Positions 6,537 to 12,046 of a stretch of 12,046 bases of DNA are shown one piece after another. The stretch is taken from positions 1 through 12,046 of the forward strand of contig JAGUWZ010000124.1 of the NCBI GenBank assembly GCA_020062065.1. The letters run 5' to 3'. Position numbers and translations under genes: made by a program. Every line of letters starts with the position of its first letter. Positions within the stretch are counted from its first letter, which is position 1. The DNA is from Candidatus Omnitrophota bacterium. GTDB lineage: Bacteria > Omnitrophota > Gorgyraeia > Gygaellales > Profunditerraquicolaceae. The notes beneath the pieces were generated by a model, which was not told where the DNA came from, did no database searches, and worked only from the letters and a program-made list of their open reading frames with translations.

Positions 6537-8005
6537 AAGCTACACACGGGAAATTAGTCGTATCTGGGAAGAAAAACCGGGTTATGGGAATTTCTCTGGA
6601 TTCTCGTACGATAAGACCGGATGAGGCATTTATCGCTATAAAAGGAGATAATTTTGACGGACACGACTTTATCCATACGGCGATTAAAAAAAAAGCAGCG
6701 TGTATAATTAAAGAACGAGGGAAGACAAGATTTGGATCAGAAGAAAAAAATAAAACCTCTTTAAACGCAGATTTCCGCAAATCTAACGCAGATATACGCA
6801 GATTTATCCTTCGAGATAATCTGCGACCATCTGCGTGTAATCTGCAAGAATCCGCGTTAAAAAATGCTTTTTCAGAGGTAGCTATTATAGATGTCCAAGA
6901 TACCACAAAGGCATTGGGAGATATTGCAAATTTCCACCGCAAGAAATTCGATATACCGCTTATTGCCATTACCGGAAGCACTGGCAAAACTACAACCAAG
7001 GAGATGCTGGCCTGGATATTATCTTTTAAATTTAAGGTACTTAAAAACGAAGGCACAAAAAATAATCACATTGGTTTACCACAGACATTGCTGGGGTTGC
7101 GAAGAGATTATGATATCGCAATAGTGGAATTAGGGACAAATCATTTTGGTGAGATTGAAACCCTGGCGGAGATTTGCCAGCCAAATATAGGAATAATCAC
7201 CAATATCGGGCCGTCCCATCTTGAGTATTTTGGCGATTTGAAAGGCGTATTCCATGAGAAATATTCGCTGGTAAAAAATCTAAAACAACCTTCTATTGCT
7301 ATATTAAATGCGGATGACAGATTTCTAAGAATGCGCCTTAAGGCAAAAGAGCGCCCATTGTTTATGTTGGGGTTTGGTATCAAAAATCATTGCGAATTCC
7401 CAGCCTCGGCTATTAAAGATGCTTCTGGAGGACTGGAATTTTGTGTAAAAAAACATAAATTTATTTTAAAAACCCTGGGATTTTATAATATCTATAATGC
7501 CTTGGCTGCCATTGCCTGCGGATATACCTTCGGTATGAAATACAAAGATATGGCTGGAAGGCTTGGCAATTTTGAATTCCCCGAAGGTAGACTTAAGCTC
7601 AGAGAGTTGAAACAAAAGAGGTTTATTGATGATACCTATAATTCTAACCCCGCATCTCTTAAACAGGCATTGAATGTATTAGAAAATTTCAAAACCAGGG
7701 GTAAGAAGATTTTTGTTATGGGGGATATGCTGGAGTTGGGCGAGAATTCAGGAGTATTTCATTACCAGGCAGGAAAACTTGCTGCGAGGTCTTGTGATAA
7801 ATTTATCGCTGTAGGAAAACTATCCAGATTAGCGATAGAGGGGGCAAAGAAATCAGCTTTTGAAGAGAAAAATATGTTTTCATGTGACACCGCCTGGGAA
7901 GCCAGGGAAATCTTGTTCAAAGATATAGCGCCGGATAAAGATGATATTATATTAGTCAAAGGTTCCCGGGCAATGAAAATGGAGGAGATATTTAATATTC
8001 CTTGA
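6512..8005 (+). CDS. murF: UDP-MurNAc-tripeptide:D-Ala-D-Ala ligase MurF with a repeat-encoded insert
   Basis: ATP-dependent ligase adding D-Ala-D-Ala to complete the UDP-MurNAc-pentapeptide. From GTG 6512 it has 497 residues, about 40-50 more than usual. Motifs are GISLDSRTI (26-34), P-loop TGSTGKTTT (154-162), VELGTNHFGEI (205-215), HLEYFGDL (236-243), DDTYNSNPAS (373-382), MGDMLELG (403-410) and GSRAMKMEE (484-492). The surplus lies in the N-terminal UMP-binding domain: residues about 84-117 are encoded by palindromic repeat copy 3 (6761-6860), placed between CIIKER (64-69) and AIIDVQDTTKAL (124-135), which are close together in ordinary MurF. The frame stays open through the repeat and all catalytic motifs follow in frame, so the gene looks functional. 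It overlaps murE by 25 bases. Confidence 0.96.
   Translation: MFEIHELLEATHGKLVVSGKKNRVMGISLDSRTIRPDEAFIAIKGDNFDGHDFIHTAIKKKAACIIKERGKTRFGSEEKNKTSLNADFRKSNADIRRFILRDNLRPSACNLQESALKNAFSEVAIIDVQDTTKALGDIANFHRKKFDIPLIAITGSTGKTTTKEMLAWILSFKFKVLKNEGTKNNHIGLPQTLLGLRRDYDIAIVELGTNHFGEIETLAEICQPNIGIITNIGPSHLEYFGDLKGVFHEKYSLVKNLKQPSIAILNADDRFLRMRLKAKERPLFMLGFGIKNHCEFPASAIKDASGGLEFCVKKHKFILKTLGFYNIYNALAAIACGYTFGMKYKDMAGRLGNFEFPEGRLKLRELKQKRFIDDTYNSNPASLKQALNVLENFKTRGKKIFVMGDMLELGENSGVFHYQAGKLAARSCDKFIAVGKLSRLAIEGAKKSAFEEKNMFSCDTAWEAREILFKDIAPDKDDIILVKGSRAMKMEEIFNIP
6761..6860. repeat. Phased palindromic repeat, copy 3 (inside murF, in frame)
   Basis: The core palindrome is 6764-6858 (95 bp). Left units start at 6766, 6776, 6787 and 6797, and right units at 6819, 6829, 6840 and 6850, again spaced 10-11-10. 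The centre distance is 22, exactly 3 bp longer than copy 2. TTAT(C) 6804-6808 and GATAA 6815-6819 close the central loop. Translated in the murF frame it reads as heptads: N-A-D-F-R-K-S, N-A-D-I-R-R-F, then N-L-R-P-S-A-C and N-L-Q-E-S-A-L. Confidence 0.93.
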
Positions 8006-8039
8006 GTTCGTTAGTCTCGTTTGATTCGTTAAACGAAAT

Positions 8040-8136
8040 TAACGTAATTATTCTGCTACGCAAAACTAATAGAACTGCCTGGTTTTGCTTCGCAGAAATT
8101 TCTCCGAAGCTTTAGCGAAGGAGAATAACGTAATTA
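8040..8136. repeat. Two tandem hairpins flanked by 11-bp direct repeats, upstream of mraY
   Basis: TAACGTAATTA occurs at 8040-8050 and 8126-8136. Between them, hairpin A is TTCTGC-TAC-GCAAAAC (8051-8066) against GTTTTGC-TTC-GCAGAA (8082-8097). Hairpin B is TTCTCC-GAA-GC (8100-8110) against GC-GAA-GGAGAA (8115-8125). Each has a symmetric 3-by-3 internal mismatch. The ends of the 75-bp inner unit match as inverted repeats at 9 of 11 bases (8051-8061, 8115-8125), giving the outline of a miniature mobile element with a target duplication. The only SD-like bases before mraY, GGAGAA (8120-8125), lie in the 3' arm of hairpin B. A further small palindrome, TTCGT-TAA-ACGAA, is at 8025-8037. Confidence 0.65.
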
Positions 8137-8143
8137 ACGAAAA

Positions 8144-9232
8144 ATGTTATACTATTTATTTTATCCTTTACATAACGTAATTTCTTTTTTAAATGTATTC
8201 CGCTACATTACTTTCCGGGCAATCATGGCTGCGGTTACCGCTTTTGTTATTAGTATTATCTTTGGACCGCTGGTAATAAAACTAATAACCCGACTATCAA
8301 TAGGAGAGAATATCAGAAAGGAAGAGAGCGCTAAATTATATGAGCTACATAGTAAAAAACAAGGCACGCCTACAATGGGTGGAATTTTGATATTAGTGGC
8401 GATTTTTTCTTCAACCCTGCTCTGGGCGGAAATCCTGAATAGATATATATTAATTGTTTTATTCAGTACTTTATGGTTGGGGATCACCGGATTTATGGAT
8501 GATTATTTAAAACAGATAAGGAAATGCTCTAAAGGTCTGCCTGCAACTGCAAAATTTACCAGCCAAATCCTTCTTGGGATAATATTAGGGATGATACTTT
8601 TAATGAGTTCCAAAAATTACACAAAGGTGGATATACCATTCTTAAAGGACATATCTTTGGAGCTGGGCGTTTTCTATATCCTGTTTGTGATTATTGTAAT
8701 AGCAGGCTCTTCTAATGCCGTTAACCTTACTGACGGCTTAGACGGTTTAGCTATAGGCAGTGTGGTTATGGTAGCTGTAGCATATAGTATTCTCTCTTAC
8801 GTATCAGGCAATATAAATTTTAGTAACTATCTATTGATACCCTTTATTAAAGGCAGCGGCGAATTGACGGTATTCTGTGCCAGTATTATTGGAGCAGGAT
8901 TGGGTTTTTTGTGGTTTAATTGTTATCCGGCATCTATTTTTATGGGGGATGTGGGTTCTTTAAGTTTGGGAGGAGCGTTGGGGATAACCGCTCTTTTGAT
9001 TAAAAAGGAATTACTTTTGGTTATTGTTGGGGGAGTATTTGTCCTGGAAGCCCTATCGGTAATCTTGCAGGTGATTTCCTTCCGTCTTACCAACAGACGC
9101 ATATTTAGAATAACGCCTTTACATCATCATTTTCAGTTTTTAGGATGGTCGGAAAATAAGGTGATTGTAAGGTTCTGGATTATTAGCAGCATTTTTGCCC
9201 TCCTTACATTGGTTACTTTGAAGATTCGTTAG
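8144..9232 (+). CDS. mraY: Phospho-MurNAc-pentapeptide transferase MraY
   Basis: Polytopic inner-membrane enzyme that moves phospho-MurNAc-pentapeptide from UDP to undecaprenyl phosphate, forming lipid I. It has 362 residues, normal length, with about ten hydrophobic segments. Motifs are KQGTPTMGG (72-80), the Mg-binding aspartate pair in MDDY (D119, D120), NAVNLTDGLDG (191-201), FMGDVGSLSLGG (266-277) and the histidine triplet in TPLHHHF (H327-329). The ATG at 8144 gives the usual MraY opening (MLYYLFYPL). The only SD-like sequence, GGAGAA at 8120-8125, is 18 nt upstream, farther than usual, and sits in a hairpin. It follows murF after 138 bp rich in inverted repeats, so it may be less tightly coupled than the genes before it. 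Confidence 0.97.
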   Translation: MLYYLFYPLHNVISFLNVFRYITFRAIMAAVTAFVISIIFGPLVIKLITRLSIGENIRKEESAKLYELHSKKQGTPTMGGILILVAIFSSTLLWAEILNRYILIVLFSTLWLGITGFMDDYLKQIRKCSKGLPATAKFTSQILLGIILGMILLMSSKNYTKVDIPFLKDISLELGVFYILFVIIVIAGSSNAVNLTDGLDGLAIGSVVMVAVAYSILSYVSGNINFSNYLLIPFIKGSGELTVFCASIIGAGLGFLWFNCYPASIFMGDVGSLSLGGALGITALLIKKELLLVIVGGVFVLEALSVILQVISFRLTNRRIFRITPLHHHFQFLGWSENKVIVRFWIISSIFALLTLVTLKIR

Positions 9233-9247
9233 AATACCGCAAGAGAG

Positions 9248-9326
9248 TTAAAAATGCAAAATGAAAAATTAAAAATTAAGAAGTATATATCGTTGAAAAA
9301 ATAGATAAATAATTTTGCATTTTTAA
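9248..9326. repeat. AT-rich inverted repeat between mraY and murD
   Basis: TTAAAAATGCAAAAT (9248-9262) is the exact reverse complement of ATTTTGCATTTTTAA (9312-9326), a 15-bp stem separated by 49 bp. Adjacent runs of AAAAATT and AATTTTTAA (to about 9340) extend the partial symmetry. It fills most of the 117-bp gap before murD. It may be a small non-coding repeat or leader hairpin. No terminator T-run after a GC-rich stem is present. Confidence 0.6.
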
Positions 9327-9349
9327 TTTTAAATTTTTAATTGATTGAA

Positions 9350-10609
9350 ATGATAAATATAGATTACTTTAAAAACAAGAGAATTACAATAGTCGGGCTT
9401 GCCCGTAGCGGTGTGGCTTGTGCGAATTTACTCTATGATTTAGGAGCGATTGTAAGTATAACGGATAACAATGACAACCAGGCTATCCGCGAGAATGCCA
9501 CAAAGCTGAAATCAGAAGATATAAAGATTGAATTAGGTAGACATTCTAGAGAATTTATCGAAGAGACAAACCTGGTGGTTGTTTCTCCAGGGGTGCCGAA
9601 TAGCGCTCTTTTGTTTGTATGGGCGAGAGAACTAGAAATACCAGTTATCAGCGAGATAGAGGTTGCCTGGCTTTTATGTCCTGCTACGGTAATTGCTGTT
9701 ACGGGTTCAAATGGAAAAACTACCGTTACCACCTTAATCGGCAAAATTTTAGAGGCAAGCGCAAGGAAAGTTTTTATCTGTGGCAATATTGGCAGGCCCT
9801 TTACCAGTGAATTAACGAAGATGAAAGAAGGTGATTTTGTATCGCTTGAGATAAGCTCTTTCCAGCTGGAAACCACAAGAACGTTTAAGCCGAAAATTGC
9901 CCTTATTCTTAATATTACCGCCAATCATCTTGATAGATACAAAAGTATGCAGGAATATATCTATGCAAAAAAAAGGATTTATATGAATCAGGACTCAAGT
10001 GATTATTTAGTCTTAAACTATAATGATCCCATACTTAAAGAGTTGTCCCGGGAAGCCAAAGCTAAGTTAGAGTTTTTTTCGGAGAAAGGGAAATTGAATC
10101 CTAATCAGGCCGCGGTTTTAACTGTGGGTTCAATTTTAGCCATAGACAGACAATTGTGTTTGGATGTCTTTGCTGATTTTAAAGGGCTTGAACATCGGAT
10201 GGAGGTTGTAGCAGAGAAGGATGGAATTAAATTCATCAATGATTCTAAGGCCACTACTGTCGAATCCGCTGTCTGGGCATTAAAAAATATTTTTGAACCG
10301 ATAATTTGGATAGTGGGTGGAAGAGACAAAGGAATTGATTATAGAATTATTGTTGAGCTGGCCCGCAAGAAAGTAAAAAAAGCGATTTTGATTGGTGAGG
10401 CCAAAGAAAAAATTAAACAAGCCTTTAAAGACGCTGTATCCGTAGAGGATGCTTTAAACTTGGAAGAGGCGGTAAGTAGGGCTTATTCTAATGCTTCATC
10501 CGGCGACTGCGTATTACTCTCGCCAATGTGTTCCAGCTACGATATGTTTTCTGATTACGAAGAAAGAGGACGGGTGTTTAAGAAGACAGTCCTTGAGTTG
10601 ATTAAATGA
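9350..10609 (+). CDS. murD: UDP-MurNAc-L-Ala:D-Glu ligase MurD
   Basis: Cytoplasmic ATP-dependent ligase adding D-glutamate to UDP-MurNAc-L-Ala. From ATG 9350 it has 419 residues. Motifs are VGLARSGVA (15-23), SPGVP (79-83), P-loop TGSNGKTT (118-125), GNIG (145-148), SSFQLE (169-174), NHLDRY (192-197), the lysine expected to be carbamylated (K207 in AKKRIY), FINDSKATT (295-303), GGRDKG (323-328) and LLSPMCSSYDMF (389-400). TTG 9341 would add three residues, and no SD is clear for either start. The central domain is short: about 22 residues join the Asn-Asp-Pro motif (225-227) to GKLNPNQAAV (247-256), where E. coli MurD has roughly 50 before GQHNYTNAL, and the histidine of that motif is replaced. 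The function call is not in doubt. Confidence 0.96.
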   Translation: MINIDYFKNKRITIVGLARSGVACANLLYDLGAIVSITDNNDNQAIRENATKLKSEDIKIELGRHSREFIEETNLVVVSPGVPNSALLFVWARELEIPVISEIEVAWLLCPATVIAVTGSNGKTTVTTLIGKILEASARKVFICGNIGRPFTSELTKMKEGDFVSLEISSFQLETTRTFKPKIALILNITANHLDRYKSMQEYIYAKKRIYMNQDSSDYLVLNYNDPILKELSREAKAKLEFFSEKGKLNPNQAAVLTVGSILAIDRQLCLDVFADFKGLEHRMEVVAEKDGIKFINDSKATTVESAVWALKNIFEPIIWIVGGRDKGIDYRIIVELARKKVKKAILIGEAKEKIKQAFKDAVSVEDALNLEEAVSRAYSNASSGDCVLLSPMCSSYDMFSDYEERGRVFKKTVLELIK

Positions 10610-10638
10610 TGTTACAATTTTAACTTTACGATAAAACT

Positions 10639-11736
10639 ATGGTAATGCGCAATATCAGAATCCAGCTTTTTATGACTACCGTAACTTTGATTTGTATGGG
10701 TATTGTGATGATTTACAGCGCTTCAAGCATATACGCTTTGGAAAAATATAAGGATAGCGCTTTTTTCCTTAAAAGACATCTCAGTTTTGTTCTAATCGGG
10801 GCAGGACTTACCTTTTTAGTGATGTCTGTTGATTATAAAAAATTCAAGAAATATGCCAGAACACTTTTGTTAATTGCTCTATTCTTACTAGTATTGGTGC
10901 TTATTCCGGGAATCGGCAGGGAGGTTGCCGGTGCTCGTCGCTGGTTTAGATTCAAATTTATTAGTTTCCAGCCTGCGGAATTTGCTGGCATTGCGATGAT
11001 AGTTTACGTGGCGGATTTTATTTCACGCAAGATAAATGATATAAAAACAATCCGCCGGGGGCTTTTGCCGATAATGTCTGTTTTGGGTCTTATATCATTA
11101 TTAATCCTCTTACAACCAGATTTAGGAACTGCCCTGGCAATAGGCGCGGTTGTTTTTATCATGCTTTTTGTAGGAGGTTTAAAGTTATCTTATCTTTTGT
11201 CTATCATCTTGGGATTATTGCCTTTTCTTTATATATTGATATTTAGGGTAGCATACAGACGTATGCGTATTATGGCTTTTTTAAATCCCTGGGCCGATCC
11301 CAAAGGAAGCGGTTTTCAGATTATCCAATCACAGATTGCCCTGGGTTCAGGAGGCATATTTGGTACGGGGCTGGGCCATTCCCGCCAAAAATTATTTTAT
11401 CTGCCCGCAGCCCATACTGATTTTATTTTTTCCATAATCGGAGAAGAACTCGGTCTTGTGGGTACAATCGCTGTAATATTACTATTTATGATTTTTATGA
11501 GGCTGGGACTGAAGATAATAAGGAATTCCCAGGATAGATTTGGATACTTCTTAAGTCTGGGATTGGTTTCATTGCTTTCTCTAAAGGCAATAATAAATAT
11601 CGGGGTTTCTTGTGGAATATTGCCTACGAAGGGGCTGCCGCTGCCGTTTATCAGTTATGGCGGTTCATCATTTATTTTTGATCTGATAAGTGTGGGAATG
11701 CTTTTGAATATTTCACGGAGAGAAGAGTATCCCTGA
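10639..11736 (+). CDS. ftsW: Septal peptidoglycan polymerase FtsW (SEDS family)
   Basis: Multi-pass membrane glycosyltransferase that polymerises lipid II at the septum with FtsI. It has 365 residues and about ten transmembrane segments. SEDS motifs are GARRWF (98-103), QPAEF (111-115), QPDLGTA (159-165), NPWADPKGSGFQ (216-227), SQIALGSGG (231-239), the loop aspartate essential in the family (D261 in AAHTDFIF) and CGILPTKGLPLPFISYGGSS (325-344). The LPTKGLPLPFISYGGSS form and the dcw location favour FtsW over RodA. The ATG at 10639 is used, and ATG 10645 is also possible. No SD is visible in the 29-bp gap after murD. The large cytoplasmic N-terminal region of some FtsW is absent. It is the last gene in the window, and no murG follows within 310 bp. 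Confidence 0.96.
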   Translation: MVMRNIRIQLFMTTVTLICMGIVMIYSASSIYALEKYKDSAFFLKRHLSFVLIGAGLTFLVMSVDYKKFKKYARTLLLIALFLLVLVLIPGIGREVAGARRWFRFKFISFQPAEFAGIAMIVYVADFISRKINDIKTIRRGLLPIMSVLGLISLLILLQPDLGTALAIGAVVFIMLFVGGLKLSYLLSIILGLLPFLYILIFRVAYRRMRIMAFLNPWADPKGSGFQIIQSQIALGSGGIFGTGLGHSRQKLFYLPAAHTDFIFSIIGEELGLVGTIAVILLFMIFMRLGLKIIRNSQDRFGYFLSLGLVSLLSLKAIINIGVSCGILPTKGLPLPFISYGGSSFIFDLISVGMLLNISRREEYP

Positions 11737-11803
11737 TGGAACCTGTCATGTCTCTAGGTCATCCTTTAAATCCCAAAAGCTTGCCTCCAAGGTCTTTTAT
11801 TTC

Positions 11804-11832
11804 TTGACCCCTCTTTTTTAGTATAATATAAT
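11804..11832 (+). promoter_or_regulatory. Predicted promoter reading into repeat copy 4
   Basis: TTGACC (11804-11809), a 17-bp spacer and TATAAT (11827-11832). A second TATAAT at 11822-11827 has only a 12-bp spacer. Transcription would start near 11839, inside the repeat flank, and run rightward through the palindrome. No gene follows before the window ends. Confidence 0.5.
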
Positions 11833-11833
11833 A

Positions 11834-11948
11834 TAGCCAATTTAAGAACTACCTTTTAAACGCAGATACACGCAGATTACACGCGGATATTCGCAGATTT
11901 AAAGATTTATCTGCGAGAATCTGCGTTGGATTTGCGAAAATCTGCGTT
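11834..11948. repeat. Phased palindromic repeat, copy 4, with the conserved 24-bp flank
   Basis: The core is 11859-11948 (90 bp). Left units start at 11861, 11871, 11882 and 11892, and right units at 11909, 11919, 11930 and 11940, spaced 10-11-10. The centre distance is 17. Its flank, 11834-11857, is the exact reverse complement of 71-94. Over the shared part the whole element is nearly identical to copy 1 inverted, with only a few substitutions (for example 36 and 57). Confidence 0.93.
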
Positions 11949-12046
11949 AAAATTGGGTTGAAATTATCATTTTACTAGTTATTAAATCAGCTTATATAAT
12001 AAATATTCCTATATCTCATATTTTCCCTTACTTTTAATTTAATAGC

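Larger units (their letters stand above)
11737..12046. other. Gene-free right end
   Basis: No supported gene. An ATG at 11736, overlapping the ftsW stop, opens a frame of only 23 codons with no recognisable start of murG or any other protein. A weak GGTC...GACC hairpin (4-bp stem, 11791-11809) runs into CCTCTTTTTTA and could be a poor terminator. A promoter-like site (11804-11832) and repeat copy 4 (11834-11948) follow. The last 96 bases are very AT-rich with stops in all frames examined. Confidence 0.7.

Noticed and set aside
6466..7056. Long open frame (196 codons) on the - strand across murE/murF
   Set aside because: It is antisense to clear MurE/MurF coding with conserved motifs, and its product has no recognisable features. 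Its length partly reflects the stop-poor repeat.
9433..9924. Open frame of 163 codons on the - strand within murD
   Set aside because: It is a shadow of murD, whose P-loop and other motifs lie on the + strand here.
11736..11807. Small gene starting at ATG 11736 and overlapping the ftsW stop
   Set aside because: It has only 23 codons, no SD of note and no recognisable protein. It could be a remnant but cannot be supported.
11791..11820. Rho-independent terminator after ftsW
   Set aside because: The stem is only GGTC/GACC with an 11-nt loop. A T-run follows after CC, but the hairpin is too weak to call, and it overlaps a better promoter match.
11737..11834. Remnant of a mobile-element gene on the - strand next to copy 4
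   Set aside because: Short open stretches exist on the - strand, but none is long enough or similar enough to a known transposase to name.
1..11948. CRISPR array
   Set aside because: The palindromic repeats are dispersed kilobases apart. Within each copy the units are separated by only 3-4 bases, so there are no spacers, and no cas gene is present.

Overview
The window is an A+T-rich bacterial segment with every gene on the + strand. It holds the first part of a division and cell-wall (dcw) cluster in the classical order mraZ, rsmH, ftsL, ftsI, murE, murF, mraY, murD, ftsW, preceded by ribF. MurE carries the DNPR signature of meso-diaminopimelate-adding enzymes, so the organism probably makes DAP-type peptidoglycan, as most Gram-negative lineages do. 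The protein style and the many palindromic repeats suggest an uncultured lineage. Omnitrophota (PVC superphylum) is my best guess, but it rests on general resemblance and is not proved by anything here.

Layout: 1-94 is a repeat copy cut by the window edge. 100-1044 is ribF (FMN/FAD synthesis). 1045-1285 is the dcw control region, with a near-consensus sigma70-type promoter, a 14-bp palindrome inside its spacer, three 10-bp direct repeats matching a MraZ box at the predicted transcription start, and a leader hairpin. 1286-1726 is mraZ. 1757-1848 is a second repeat copy, which separates mraZ from rsmH. rsmH to murF (1886-8005) form a tight block: rsmH/ftsL, ftsI/murE and murE/murF overlap, and only ftsL and ftsI are separated, by about 97 bp. 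A third repeat copy lies inside murF, in frame. mraY, murD and ftsW follow. mraY and murD are each preceded by about 110-140 bp of hairpin-forming sequence. After ftsW there is no gene in the last 310 bp, only a promoter-like site and a fourth repeat copy.

The genes work as one pathway. MurE, MurF and MurD build the UDP-MurNAc-pentapeptide, MraY moves it to the lipid carrier, and FtsW polymerises and FtsI cross-links septal glycan. FtsL is the divisome scaffold, MraZ the cluster regulator and RsmH a 16S rRNA methyltransferase. murG, murC, ftsQ, ftsA and ftsZ are not in the window.

The most unusual content is the repeat family. Each complete copy is a 90-95 bp palindrome built from eight short units spaced 10-11-10 bp in each arm, so they fall on one face of the DNA helix. 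All length variation is in the centre. The 21-bp double unit is also exactly seven codons, and one copy is translated as an insert of about 34 residues in MurF. This resembles the protein-inserted palindromic elements described in Rickettsia, but the sequence looks unrelated.
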